Assembly (NCBI RefSeq): GCF_000250655.1
Contig: NC_016935.1
Coordinates: 3,242,001-3,306,000, forward strand
Source: Paenibacillus mucilaginosus 3016
GTDB lineage: Bacteria > Bacillota > Bacilli > Paenibacillales > NBRC-103111
DNA: 64,000 bases
Direction: 5' to 3'
The position numbers and the translations under genes are program-made. The notes under the pieces were generated by a model. It worked only from the letters and a program-made list of their open reading frames with translations. It was not told the DNA's origin and ran no database searches. Position 1 is the stretch's first letter; every line of letters begins with the position of its first letter. Positions 54,877-63,928 of the stretch are shown here, in pieces.

Positions 54877-55107
54877 ATGACACAGCATTTTGCCGCCATG
54901 CCCCTTGTAGCCCATATCCCGGACGGCCAGCCGGGCTGGAGACTCGTTCACTGCCCCGAATGCGGGGCAGCCTGCTGGGAGCGGCCCGACATCGCCGAGG
55001 CGAAGCGGGTCATTCCCGATCTGACGGAGTGCTGCACGGAATGCGCACAGAAGGCCGGCCTGCCGCTGGACGGTACGCAGATTGAAGGCGGGGAGGGAGT
55101 CAGATGA
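54877..55107 (+). CDS. small Cys-rich protein, possible zinc ribbon
   Basis: A 76-residue soluble protein with CPECG (about 27-31), a lone Cys, then CCTEC (about 53-57), suggesting one structural zinc. GGAGG lies 8 bases before ATG 54877. I do not recognise a named family; it has no partner genes. Confidence 0.65.
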   Translation: MTQHFAAMPLVAHIPDGQPGWRLVHCPECGAACWERPDIAEAKRVIPDLTECCTECAQKAGLPLDGTQIEGGEGVR

Positions 55108-55266
55108 CCCCGCAGCGCCCCTGTCTGTAACAACGTTCACAATTTCGGTGTCCCTTCTGTGAATTCTTTGCGGCGGCCGTAGCCGGGTCTGTCCTCCCTG
55201 ACTTATACTGTGGGTATAACAGATCGGCCGGGTGTGAGAATCCGGCTTCAGGGAGGTGAACCGGAT

Positions 55267-55557
55267 ATGACAATGCGTACTCCAATCGGACGGCTGCGTG
55301 TGGTGGGACTGCTGGAGGGGATCTCGTTCCTTCTGCTCCTCGGGATTGCGATGCCGCTCAAATATATGCTGGATCTGCCGCAGATGGTAAGCGTGGTCGG
55401 CATGGCTCACGGAGTTCTGTTCGTGGCTTATCTGCTCGCGGTGGCTCACGTTACTTTCGTGCACCGCTGGTCGCTGCTTAAGGTGCTCTTCGCGGTGATC
55501 GCTTCATTCCTGCCGTTCGGCACATTCGTGCTGGACGCCCGTTTGAAGCGTTCGTAG
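55267..55557 (+). CDS. DUF3817 family membrane protein
   Basis: A 96-residue membrane protein with three hydrophobic helices (about 12-30, 38-60, 68-88). The opening LRVVGLLEGISFLLLLGIAM, then PLKY, the central MAHGVLFVAYL and the basic tail match DUF3817 (YdzA-like) proteins. GGGAGGTGA precedes the ATG. Function unknown. Confidence 0.85.
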   Translation: MTMRTPIGRLRVVGLLEGISFLLLLGIAMPLKYMLDLPQMVSVVGMAHGVLFVAYLLAVAHVTFVHRWSLLKVLFAVIASFLPFGTFVLDARLKRS

Positions 55558-55640
55558 CCTGACGGCGGATGGAAGTGTCCACAAGCTCTTTTCGAGAGAC
55601 GGCCTAGACTGGCTGGGCACACAGGAAATGGAATATGGGG

Positions 55641-55682
55641 AGCTTTCCGGAAGCAGGTGGAATCCGGAAGGCTTTCTTTTGT
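55641..55682 (+). terminator. intrinsic terminator after the DUF3817 gene
   Basis: GCTTTCCGGA / TCCGGAAGGC stem, 11-base loop, followed by TTTCTTTTG. Confidence 0.7.
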
Positions 55683-55750
55683 TTTGCCTGCGGTTATGTT
55701 AATCTTAATAGTTGGAATTCATATCAGACAACAAGGGAGTGAACAGCGGA

Positions 55751-56698
55751 ATGTTCTGGAAAAGAAAACCGTTTCTAGTATTAACATTTCTGCTTATCGC
55801 CGGCATGCTGCTTGGAGCTTGCGGGAAGAAAGCATCGAATGAAGGACAGCAGGCTGCGGAAGGGAATGGTCAGGGTACGGCGGCGACGGAGCAGGGAGAA
55901 TTCCTGATCGGCGTCATTCCGGCCCAGGGAAGCAACCAGATGAAGACCGGGGCGGACAAGCTGGCGGCGATCCTGTCGGAGAAGCTCGGCCGCAAGGTGC
56001 GGGCGGAAGTGTATCCCGACTATAACGGGGTCGTCGAGGCGATGGGCGCGGGCAAAGCGCACATGGCATATCTCGGGCCGCTGACCTATGTGGAAGCGCA
56101 CGAGCGCTACAACGTCAAGGCGGTCGTGACGCAGCTCATTAACGGCAAGCCGTTCTACTACGCCTACATGATCGCTCCGTCCGACTCGCCTTATGCGACG
56201 CTGGACGATGTCATCAAGGACTCGAAGAACGTGCGCTTCGCCTTCGGGGACATCTCGTCCACCTCAGGCTCCCTGATCCCGGGCATCGCGCTGAAGAAAG
56301 CGGGCGTGTTCGAAACGCAGCAGAAGCACCAGTTCAAGAGCGTGACCTACACGGGAGACCACCTGGCTACAGCATTGGCCGTTCAGAACAAGACACAGGA
56401 CGTTGGCGCGATCGACAGCGCGTATTTCAACCGGCTTGTGAAGGACGGCAAGGTCGACGGGACGAAGATCAAGCAGATCTGGCAGTCCGAAGAGCTGTTC
56501 CAGTATCCGTGGGCGGTCATTGAGTCGACGCCGGAGAAGGACGTGAAGATCATCCAGGACGCGATGGTCGCCATTACCGACAAGGACATTCTGGATGCCT
56601 TCGGCGGCGCGAGCGGGTTCACGGTCGCCAAGAACGAAGACTACGCGGCCATCCGCCAGGCGGCCATCGCAGACGGACGGGTGAAGCCGAAGCAGTAA
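55751..56698 (+). CDS. PhnD-type substrate-binding lipoprotein, possible selenium oxyanion binder
   Basis: A 315-residue lipoprotein (lipobox LLGAC, Cys about 24) of the phosphate/phosphonate-binding PhnD family. VIPAQGSNQMKTGADKLAAI, GAGKAHMAYLGPLTYVEAHE and FAFGDISSTSGSLIPG are the diagnostic ligand loops. It heads a five-gene run with a permease, an ATPase, selD and mnmH. Standard annotation would be phosphonate uptake, but the selenium neighbours suggest selenite or a similar anion. Start ATG 55751 is 11 bases after AAGGGAG. Confidence 0.85.
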   Translation: MFWKRKPFLVLTFLLIAGMLLGACGKKASNEGQQAAEGNGQGTAATEQGEFLIGVIPAQGSNQMKTGADKLAAILSEKLGRKVRAEVYPDYNGVVEAMGAGKAHMAYLGPLTYVEAHERYNVKAVVTQLINGKPFYYAYMIAPSDSPYATLDDVIKDSKNVRFAFGDISSTSGSLIPGIALKKAGVFETQQKHQFKSVTYTGDHLATALAVQNKTQDVGAIDSAYFNRLVKDGKVDGTKIKQIWQSEELFQYPWAVIESTPEKDVKIIQDAMVAITDKDILDAFGGASGFTVAKNEDYAAIRQAAIADGRVKPKQ

Positions 56699-56733
56699 GC
56701 CGGGCAGGTATAGGAAAGAGATGAGGGGCAACA

Positions 56734-57480
56734 ATGAACAAAATACTTCTCCTCGCACTCGCCGTCCTGCTGCTGATCTGGTCGGGCCGCGGCGTCGGAT
56801 TCGACATCGCGCTCTTCCGGGATCTCGGGAATACGTACCGCTTCATTACGGAGCAGTGGTTTCCCCTCGATCCCGCGGACTATGAGATCGCGCTTCAGGC
56901 GGCGGTCGAGACGCTGCAGATCTCGCTGTTCAGCACGATGATCGCCATCGGCATCGCGCTGCCGGCGAGCTTCTTCGCAGCCCGTAACTCCACCCCTGCA
57001 CGCTGGCTCTACGACGGCTTCCGGTTCGTCTTCAACCTGTTCCGGGCCATTCCGGAGCTGGTGCTTGCGCTGCTCTTCATCCCGACGCTCGGGCTTGGCC
57101 CGCTGCCGGCGGTGATGGCTCTCATTATTCATAACACGGGCGTGTTCGGCAAAATGATCTCGGAGACGATCGAAGCGATCGACCGGGGACCCCAGGAGGC
57201 GGTCCAGTCCGTCGGGGGCACGAGGCTGCTCGTGTCGCTGTACGGGATTCTTCCGCAGATCGTTCCGCTCGTGATCTCGCACTTCTTTTACCGGCTCGAG
57301 GTTGCGATCCGCACCTGTCTCATTCTCGGGGTCGTGGGCGCCGGGGGACTCGGACAGCTTCTCTACAATGATTTCAAGCAGTTCATGTACCAGAAGGTGG
57401 CCTTCGAGGTGCTGCTGATCATGATCCTGGTGACAGGCGTCGATTACCTCGGCGCTTTCATCCGAAAGCGGGTGAGCTGA
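56734..57480 (+). CDS. PhnE-type ABC permease
   Basis: A 248-residue permease with six or so helices and the cytoplasmic EAA loop typical of phosphonate/phosphite transporters (ETIEAIDRGPQEAVQSVGGT). ARNSTPARWLYDGFRF and GAGGLGQLLYNDFKQF complete the PhnE pattern. It overlaps closely with the following ATPase gene (one-base gap) and follows the binding protein by 35 bases. Together they form the transporter of the selD cluster. Confidence 0.9.
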   Translation: MNKILLLALAVLLLIWSGRGVGFDIALFRDLGNTYRFITEQWFPLDPADYEIALQAAVETLQISLFSTMIAIGIALPASFFAARNSTPARWLYDGFRFVFNLFRAIPELVLALLFIPTLGLGPLPAVMALIIHNTGVFGKMISETIEAIDRGPQEAVQSVGGTRLLVSLYGILPQIVPLVISHFFYRLEVAIRTCLILGVVGAGGLGQLLYNDFKQFMYQKVAFEVLLIMILVTGVDYLGAFIRKRVS

Positions 57481-57481
57481 G

Positions 57482-58291
57482 ATGAATGGGAAGCGGACGC
57501 CTGCGGAGAACCGGGGAGGAGCCCCGGCGCATGCCGGCCTCGAGATCCGCGGATTGACGAAGCAATACCCGGGCGCCAAGGAAGCCGCCCTCCAGGACGT
57601 GACGCTGACGGTCCGTCCGGGGGAATGGGTGGCGGTGCTCGGCCGCAGCGGGGCGGGCAAATCCAGCCTGATCCGCTGCATCAACCGGTTGATTGAGCCC
57701 GACAGCGGGGAGATCCGCTGGGCCGGGCAGCCGGTCACCGGCGTGTCCGGAAGCGAGCTGCGGCGGCTGCGCGGCGACATCGGCATGATCTTCCAGCACT
57801 ACAACCTGCTTCCGCGGCTCAGTGTCCTCACCAACGTGATCGCCGGGCGCTTCGCGGACATCCCGCTGCGCCAGAGCCTCCTCGGCGTATTCTCGGGCGC
57901 GTACAAGGCCCAGGCGATGGAGGCGCTGCGCAGCGTGGGGCTGGCCCATCTCGCCGGCCGCAAGGTCGAGGCGCTGAGCGGAGGCCAGCGCCAGCGGGTG
58001 GCGATCGCGCGGGTGCTGATGCAGGACCCGCAGCTGCTGCTCGGGGACGAGCCGGTATCGAGCCTGGACCCGGTGACGGCGGTGCGCGTGCTCGACTTTA
58101 TCGGGACGCTGCACCGGCGGGGCATGACGGTTGTGACGAACCTGCACGATGTGCATGCTGCCCGCCGTTATGCCACCCGCATTATCGGGCTGGCCCACGG
58201 CGGGATCGTTTTCGACGGCCCGCCGGAGGAGCTCGGGGAAGCCGAGCTCCAGCGGATCTATCCGCCGGATGACGACAAGCTGCAGCCTTAA
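57482..58291 (+). CDS. PhnC-type ABC ATPase
   Basis: A 269-residue transporter ATPase. Walker A GRSGAGKSS, Q-loop MIFQHYNLL, signature LSGGQRQR, Walker B LLLGDEPVSSLDP and switch His NLHD are all intact. NVIAGRFADIPLRQSLLGVF is the PhnC-type region. Start ATG one base after the permease stop. selD follows after 40 bases. Confidence 0.93.
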   Translation: MNGKRTPAENRGGAPAHAGLEIRGLTKQYPGAKEAALQDVTLTVRPGEWVAVLGRSGAGKSSLIRCINRLIEPDSGEIRWAGQPVTGVSGSELRRLRGDIGMIFQHYNLLPRLSVLTNVIAGRFADIPLRQSLLGVFSGAYKAQAMEALRSVGLAHLAGRKVEALSGGQRQRVAIARVLMQDPQLLLGDEPVSSLDPVTAVRVLDFIGTLHRRGMTVVTNLHDVHAARRYATRIIGLAHGGIVFDGPPEELGEAELQRIYPPDDDKLQP

Positions 58292-58331
58292 CCCATAGCA
58301 CCATCATTTCCATCTGAAAGGATGATTCCTA

Positions 58332-59381
58332 ATGACGCTCCAAGAGCCAGTGAAGCTTACTTCCTACTCGACCAAAGGCGGCTGCGGCTGCAAAATCGGC
58401 CCGGCCGATCTCTCGCAGGTCATCCGGAGCCTGCCGGCGGCGGTGCCGGACCCGAACCTGCTCGTCGGCCTCGATACGAGCGACGATGCGGGCGTATACA
58501 AGCTCAGCGACGATCTGGCCCTCGTGCAGACCGTCGACTTCTTCACGCCGATCGTCGACGATCCCTATGACTTCGGCCAGGTGGCCGCGGCGAATGCGAT
58601 CAGCGACATCTATGCGATGGGCGGCCGACCGCTGACGGTGCTCAACATCGTGGCGTTCCCGATCTCGAAGCTCGACAAGCAGGTGCTCGCGGATATTCTT
58701 CGCGGTGCGGGCGACAAAGTCAAGGAAGCCGGAGCCACGCTCGTCGGCGGTCATTCCATCGACGATAACGAGCCGAAGTTCGGCCTGGCCGTCACGGGCC
58801 TCATTCACCCGGACAAGATCCGGGCCAACGCCGGTGCGAAGCCGGGCGACAAGCTCATCCTGACGAAGCCGATCGGCGTGGGCATTCTCACGACCTCGAT
58901 CAAGCGCGACAAGCTGTCGCCGGAGGAGATCAAGCGGGTGACTCAGGTCATGGCCACGCTGAACAAGACGGCGGCCGAGACGATGGAGCCGTACGAGGTG
59001 CACGCGTGCACGGACGTCACGGGTTTCGGCCTGCTGGGGCATGCCTCCGAAGTGGCCAAGGGCAGCGGTGTAGGCCTGCGCATCCGCCAGGCCGACGTGC
59101 CGGTGCTTCCGCGTGTCCGCGAGCTCGCCGAAGAAGGCATCGTACCGGGCGGCACGAAGAACAACTTCGCGCACCTGCAGGGTTCGGTGACTTTCCCGGA
59201 GACACTTGATCAGGTAGGCCAGTGGATTCTGTGCGATGCCGTGACCTCCGGCGGTCTGCTTATCTCGGTAGCGGGCGACCAGGGCGATGCGCTCCTCGCG
59301 GACCTGCGCAAGGCCGGCGTGGAAGCGAGCCTGATCGGCGAGGCGACGGCGGAGCATCCGGGTCATATTGTAGTGGAGTAA
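58332..59381 (+). CDS. selD: selenide, water dikinase (selenophosphate synthase)
   Basis: A 349-residue ATP-dependent enzyme that makes selenophosphate from selenide. The catalytic GGCGCK loop has Cys18 and Lys21 (Cys17/Lys20 in E. coli), so it uses Cys rather than selenocysteine. DTSDDAGVYKLSDD, TVDFFTPIVDDPY, GGHSIDDNEPKFGLAVTG and HACTDVTGFGLLGHASEVA follow the family. It lies between the ABC transporter and mnmH, 45 bases before the latter; no selA, selB or selC is in the window. Confidence 0.97.
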   Translation: MTLQEPVKLTSYSTKGGCGCKIGPADLSQVIRSLPAAVPDPNLLVGLDTSDDAGVYKLSDDLALVQTVDFFTPIVDDPYDFGQVAAANAISDIYAMGGRPLTVLNIVAFPISKLDKQVLADILRGAGDKVKEAGATLVGGHSIDDNEPKFGLAVTGLIHPDKIRANAGAKPGDKLILTKPIGVGILTTSIKRDKLSPEEIKRVTQVMATLNKTAAETMEPYEVHACTDVTGFGLLGHASEVAKGSGVGLRIRQADVPVLPRVRELAEEGIVPGGTKNNFAHLQGSVTFPETLDQVGQWILCDAVTSGGLLISVAGDQGDALLADLRKAGVEASLIGEATAEHPGHIVVE

Positions 59382-59426
59382 TCTTCAGCGAAGAAGCAGG
59401 GCAGCAGGGGAAGGGGCGGATTTCGC

Positions 59427-60473
59427 TTGTTTCAAGATATTTCGGTAGAGGAATTGCTGGAACTCCAGAAGAAAAGGGAGCTGACGCTCGTCGACGCGCG
59501 GTCGCCGTCCGAGTATGAGGAGTCGACGATTCCGGGCAGCCTGAACATTCCGCTGTTCGATGACGCGGAACGGGCGGAGATCGGCACGATCTACAAGCAG
59601 GTCAGCGTGCAGGCGGCGAAGGACCGGGGGCTTGAGATCGTGTCGGCGAAGCTGCCGGCCTTCATCAAGCGCTTCGAAGCGATCGACTCGCGCAAGGCGG
59701 TGTTCTGCTGGCGCGGAGGGATGCGGAGCAAGACGACGGCAACGGTGCTGTCGCTCATGGGCATTCGCGTGTACCGGCTGGCCGGCGGCTTCCGGGCCTA
59801 CCGCAAGTGGGTCGTGGATACGCTAGAGCACTTCGAGTTCCGGCCGCCGGCGTACGTCGTGCACGGCTACACCGGAGCGGGCAAGACGGAAATTCTGCGG
59901 CGGCTGAAGGCCGAAGGGTATCCGGTCATCGACCTCGAGGGTCTGGCCGGGCACCGGGGTTCCATCTTCGGGCAGATCGGCCTCAAGGCGAACAACCAGA
60001 AGACCTTCGAGTCCCTCCTGCTGCATGAGCTGCTGGCTTACCAGGATTCGCCGTATGTGCTCTTCGAGGCGGAGAGCAAGCGGGTCGGCAAGGTCGTACT
60101 GCCCGACTTCCTTGTGAAGAGCAAGGAGCAGGGCGTCCAGCTCTTCATCGACATGCCGGCGGAGGAGCGGGTGAAGCACATTCTCGAGGATTACAAGCCT
60201 TGGGAGCATCAGGAGGCCTGCATTCAGGCGTTCGAGCATATCAAGCGGCGCATTCATACGCCGGTGGCTGCGGAGATCGAAGGCTGCCTGCGGGACGGCA
60301 AGTATGAAGGCGCGGTGCGGATGCTCCTTGAGCATTATTACGATCCGCGGTATGAGCATGCGGCGAAGCAGTATGACACGGAGCGCGAGGTTTTGAAGGC
60401 CGGGAACGTGGAGGAAGCCGTCGAGGCGATCAAGAAGCGCGTCCCCGCTCTCCAGCCGGAGGGACGGCGCTGA
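59427..60473 (+). CDS. mnmH: tRNA 2-selenouridine synthase
   Basis: A 348-residue two-domain enzyme that replaces sulfur with selenium in wobble 2-thiouridine of tRNA, using selenophosphate. The N-terminal rhodanese domain has active Cys94 in FCWRGGMRS; the C-terminal P-loop domain has GYTGAGKT (about 147-154). The start is TTG 59427 after GAAGGGGCGGA. Pairing with selD indicates that selenium here goes at least into tRNA. Confidence 0.95.
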   Translation: MFQDISVEELLELQKKRELTLVDARSPSEYEESTIPGSLNIPLFDDAERAEIGTIYKQVSVQAAKDRGLEIVSAKLPAFIKRFEAIDSRKAVFCWRGGMRSKTTATVLSLMGIRVYRLAGGFRAYRKWVVDTLEHFEFRPPAYVVHGYTGAGKTEILRRLKAEGYPVIDLEGLAGHRGSIFGQIGLKANNQKTFESLLLHELLAYQDSPYVLFEAESKRVGKVVLPDFLVKSKEQGVQLFIDMPAEERVKHILEDYKPWEHQEACIQAFEHIKRRIHTPVAAEIEGCLRDGKYEGAVRMLLEHYYDPRYEHAAKQYDTEREVLKAGNVEEAVEAIKKRVPALQPEGRR

Positions 60474-60540
60474 GGTTGGAGGCCGTGCATCCGGCAGAAC
60501 ATATCCATAACACATAAACCGGAACGGCAGCCGTTCCGGC

Positions 60541-60580
60541 AGGTCCTCCCGGTTGTCCCGGGGGGACCTTTTTTTGTGGA
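60541..60580 (+). terminator. intrinsic terminator of the selenium operon
   Basis: AGGTCC-tc-CCGG-ttgt-CCGGGG-GGACCT with seven T; a CCGGAACGG/CCGTTCCGG hairpin lies just before at about 60520. Confidence 0.9.
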
Positions 60581-60593
60581 AGCGAGATTCCAT

Positions 60594-61021
60594 GCTAATA
60601 CGGGCTGAGGCCGCCGGGAGCTTCCGTCCAGGCCGAGGTCAGAGAGTCTGCTGGGCCGTACGAAATTGTGCAGGGGCCCGACAGCGATAACGGTGAACAG
60701 CAATGGCCTGGGCAGCATGTTCGAATAGAACGGTGCGACCGTAGGGGCGAAGCAGGGTTAAGGCGGCAAAGCCAGGCTGGGGACAGGGGCTTCCCGACCT
60801 TCTGTTGTAAGCGCTTTATCCGATGGGCGAAAGAGGCTCCCTCTCAAGGACCTAAACCTCTCGCCATGACTCATCCGCGTATACTTGTACTGCACCCGGA
60901 AGGGAGAGCCGGACCGCTGCGGGGGAAGTTCGGATCCTGTGCCTGAGGCCGTGTCATTGAGGCACCGGATCACGGAGGGATGCCCCCGATCTAGTAACTG
61001 GCCATGCTCCGCCGGAAAGCC
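60594..61021. other. intergenic region, no gene seen
   Basis: About 430 bases with several GC-rich stems and no frame with a ribosome site or a recognisable protein. It may hold a structured RNA or decayed sequence; nothing specific can be supported. Confidence 0.4.
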
Positions 61022-61387
61022 TCACTGCGGAGCGTAATGCATCATATGCTCCTTGCCCCAGTCGTACATCATCCGGATGATCGGCAGGAGGGTTGTCCCG
61101 CGGGCGGTCAGCGAATACTCCACCCGGGGCGGCACTTCGGGGTAGATGCGCCGGAGTACGATGCCGTCTTCCTCGAGCTCGCGAAGCTGTGCGGTCAGCA
61201 CCTTGTGGGTGATCTTCGGAAACAGGCGCTGCAGGTCGCTGAACCGGAGAGAACCCTCCTGATCCAAATAAAACAGAATGGAGATCTTCCACTTGCCGGA
61301 GATGAGAGAGAGCGTGAGCTCCTTCTCGCAGTGGAATTCCTTGTTTCCGAGCCGTCTCTTGACTTCTTTCCTCAGTACGTCAGACAC
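61022..61387 (-). CDS. HxlR family transcriptional regulator
   Basis: A 121-residue winged-helix regulator. CEKELTLSLISGKWKISILF, LRFSDLQRLFPKITHKVLTA and the final Arg/Tyr wing (PPRVEYSLTARG) are HxlR hallmarks; these often sense electrophiles or redox stress through an N-terminal Cys. Start taken as GTG 61387 preceded by AAAGGCGGG; the longer in-frame extension is not HxlR-like. Divergent from the aldehyde dehydrogenase, which is its likely target. Confidence 0.9.
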   Translation of the reverse strand: MSDVLRKEVKRRLGNKEFHCEKELTLSLISGKWKISILFYLDQEGSLRFSDLQRLFPKITHKVLTAQLRELEEDGIVLRRIYPEVPPRVEYSLTARGTTLLPIIRMMYDWGKEHMMHYAPQ

Positions 61388-61652
61388 CGGGGATCCCGCC
61401 TTTCCGTTCAGATATGGGGCTGCCAGAATCAGGGACTGCCGGAGCGGAAAAGGTCCTGCCTCTTCGGCGTGAAGACCGGTCCGTATGATGGAAAGCGCAG
61501 GGAGCAGTTTTTTGTAAGGTGGGTCAAGGCACGTCCCGCGCAAAAGTATCCTCCAGGTAACTACCGCACAAATAAGTGCATGCTTACCAGCAGCGCCTTC
61601 TTCTTTTAGAATACTTGTGAAAGCACTTTATTTCAAGAATGGAGGATCTTTC

Positions 61653-63134
61653 ATGAGCGAATCGACGATGGCGCAGCGCAGCCGGCTGGACCTTTTCCTT
61701 CAGGGGACGAAACGATTGTTTATCGGCGGTCAATTTGTGGAAGCGATTGCAGGACGGACGTTCGAGACACCGAACCCGGCAACCGGGGAGACGCTGGCCG
61801 TGGTGAGCGAAGGGGATGCCGAAGATATTGATGCGGCTGTACGGGCCGCCCGCCGAGCCTTCGACGAAGGACCTTGGTCGCGGATCAGCGCGGCGGAGCG
61901 GGGACGGCTGATGTACAAGCTTGCGGACCTCATCGAGGAGAACAGGGAAGAGCTCGCCCGGCTGGAGACGCTCGACAACGGCAAGCCGATCCGCGAGACG
62001 CGCGGGGCCGACCTGCCGCTGGCCATCGAGCACCTCCGTTATTATGCCGGCTGGACCACGAAGCTGACGGGGCAGACGATCCCGGTCAGCGGTGATTATT
62101 TCAACTATACAAGGCATGAGCCGGTCGGCGTAGTCGGCCAGATTATCCCGTGGAACTTCCCGCTGCTCATGGCGATGTGGAAGATCGGTCCGGCGCTGGC
62201 CACCGGATGCACGATCGTGCTGAAGCCGGCGGAGCAGACGCCGCTGTCGGCGCTCTACCTGGCTGAGCTCATTCAGGAAGCGGGCTTCCCGGACGGCGTC
62301 GTGAACATCGTGCCGGGCTTCGGGGAGACGGCCGGCCAGGCGCTGGTGAACCACCCGCTCGTGGACAAGATCGCCTTCACCGGCTCGACGGAGGTCGGCA
62401 AGCTGATCATGCGCCAGGCCGCCGATTCGCTCAAGCGCGTGACCCTCGAGCTCGGCGGCAAGTCGCCGAACATCATTCTGCCGGACGCGGATCTCTCCCG
62501 CGCGATCCCGGGGGCGCTCAGCGGCATCATGTTCAACCAGGGGCAGGTCTGCTGCGCGGGCTCGCGTCTGTTCATCCAGAAGAAAGTGTACGACAACGTC
62601 ATCGCCGACCTGGCGCTTCACTGCCGGAACCTCAAGCAGGGAGCGGGGCTCGAGGAAGGCACGGAGATCGGACCGCTCGTCTCCGCCGAGCAGCAGAACC
62701 GCGTGCTGCGCTACATCGAGCAAGGGCAAAGTGAAGGCGCCGAGCTCGTATACGGCGGCTCGAACCCGTACGGGGCCGGGTACTTCGTGGAGCCGACGGT
62801 GTTCGCGGGTGTGCGCGACGAGATGACGATCGCCCGCGAGGAGATCTTCGGGCCGGTCGTGGCGGCGATGCCGTATGAGGATCTCGACGATGTCCTCGCC
62901 CGTGCGAACGCGAACGACTACGGCCTGGCCGCCGGGCTGTGGACCGAGAATATCAAGAACGCGCACTACGCGGCTTCCCGTCTGAAGGCGGGCACGGTGT
63001 GGGTCAACTGCTACAACGTGTTCGACGCGGCCTCCCCGTTCGGCGGCTACAAGCAGTCGGGCATCGGCCGGGAGATGGGCTCGTACGCCCTCGACAATTA
63101 CACGGAAGTCAAGAGCGTCTGGATTCAGCTGTAG
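61653..63134 (+). CDS. aldehyde dehydrogenase
   Basis: A 493-residue NAD(P)-dependent enzyme oxidising aldehydes to acids. [39 protein letters not shown] (general base Glu) and the nucleophile Cys300 in GQVCCAGSR are intact. It is of the ALDH1/2-type betaine/phenylacetaldehyde class; the substrate is not readable. GGAGG lies 7 bases before ATG 61653. A TGAAAGCACTTTAT stretch at 61618-61631 is a weak cre-like site. Under probable control of the HxlR protein. Confidence 0.95.
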   Translation: MSESTMAQRSRLDLFLQGTKRLFIGGQFVEAIAGRTFETPNPATGETLAVVSEGDAEDIDAAVRAARRAFDEGPWSRISAAERGRLMYKLADLIEENREELARLETLDNGKPIRETRGADLPLAIEHLRYYAGWTTKLTGQTIPVSGDYFNYTRHEPVGVVGQIIPWNFPLLMAMWKIGPALATGCTIVLKPAEQTPLSALYLAELIQEAGFPDGVVNIVPGFGETAGQALVNHPLVDKIAFTGSTEVGKLIMRQAADSLKRVTLELGGKSPNIILPDADLSRAIPGALSGIMFNQGQVCCAGSRLFIQKKVYDNVIADLALHCRNLKQGAGLEEGTEIGPLVSAEQQNRVLRYIEQGQSEGAELVYGGSNPYGAGYFVEPTVFAGVRDEMTIAREEIFGPVVAAMPYEDLDDVLARANANDYGLAAGLWTENIKNAHYAASRLKAGTVWVNCYNVFDAASPFGGYKQSGIGREMGSYALDNYTEVKSVWIQL

Positions 63135-63192
63135 CGGCGACCTTTCGGGAAGTCCTTCCCGCGGACGCCTGGCTGACTGCTAGCCGTGAAGT

Positions 63193-63224
63193 AACCCTCT
63201 GCCCCTGTGGGCGGAGGGTTTTTG
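63193..63224 (+). terminator. intrinsic terminator after the aldehyde dehydrogenase
   Basis: AACCCTC-t-GCCC / GGGC-GGAGGGTT with TTTTT. Confidence 0.85.
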
Positions 63225-63340
63225 GTGTTCGCAGAAATGGAAGCCGGCGCCCAGGCGACTTATGGAGTGAGGCAGAAGGAGAGGGGATTCGCCGCGCTTT
63301 TTTACAAGGAGCCGCAGTTTTCCCTCTCGATCTGCCATAG

Positions 63341-63525
63341 GATGAAAATCATCACATGTCCGACCGAAAGGCCGTCTTTGTGCAGTTATCCGATGTTATT
63401 CATCGCAAGCCGCGAGAAACGGGCCATCCATGCGGTTTCCGCAAGAACATCTGATGAAAAACAGCACAAATCAGCCCAAAATCGGGCTGTGGTTCCGTTA
63501 TCCGATGTTATTCATCGCAAGCCGC
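63341..63525. repeat. 113-bp tandem duplication with paired palindromes
   Basis: A 29-bp segment (starting GTTATCCGATGTTATTCATC) occurs at 63384-63412 and 63497-63525, exactly 113 bp apart. A second element (GATGAAAATCATC at 63341, GATGAAAAACAGC at 63453) repeats about 112 bp apart. Element centres lie at about 63347, 63397, 63459 and 63510. The following GCAAGCCGCGAGAAACGGGCC resembles the spacer of the 35-kb repeat. No gene is seen in 63225-63721. Confidence 0.85.
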
Positions 63526-63721
63526 CGGAGAAACGGCCCTTCAGGCAGCTTTTTGAGAGACGCAGCAGCCAGCCGGCACTTTCTAGCGTTAGTTTCATGA
63601 ATCCCCAACCGAAGCTGCAAGCACGATCTCGTGAGGCTGCCGGTGGAACTCGGGCTTGTTTCATGAGCCGGGGGCCCGGATAAGTATAAGAGTACCCCAT
63701 TTGTGGAAGGAGGTGTCAGCC

Positions 63722-63928
63722 ATGCCGTGGAGAGACGGGGATTATCCCCCATCCATGAAGAACATGGATCCGCAGATCCGCCACAAGGCCGTTGAGATCG
63801 CCAATGCCCTGCTCGAAGACGGGCACGAAGAGGGGCGGGCGATCGCCATCGCCACAGCCAAGGCCAAGGAATGGCACGAGGCTCATGGCGGAGGCGAGGC
63901 GAGGGATGCACCGACATCGCAGAAGTGA
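63722..63928 (+). CDS. YdaT-like small stress protein
   Basis: A 68-residue protein opening MPWRDGDYPPSMKNMDPQIR and continuing HKAVEIANALLEDGHEEGRA, the pattern of small general-stress proteins such as B. subtilis YdaT. AAGGAGG lies upstream of ATG 63722. No enzyme motif; function unknown. Confidence 0.8.
   Translation: MPWRDGDYPPSMKNMDPQIRHKAVEIANALLEDGHEEGRAIAIATAKAKEWHEAHGGGEARDAPTSQK

Noticed and set aside
58374..58394. Selenocysteine at the SelD active site
   Set aside because: The codon is TGC, not TGA, and the frame needs no recoding.
60740..60860. c-di-GMP-type riboswitch
   Set aside because: Fragments such as GCAAAGCCA and GGACCTAAACC recall that class, but the stems and their order do not fit and no suitable gene follows in the right orientation.
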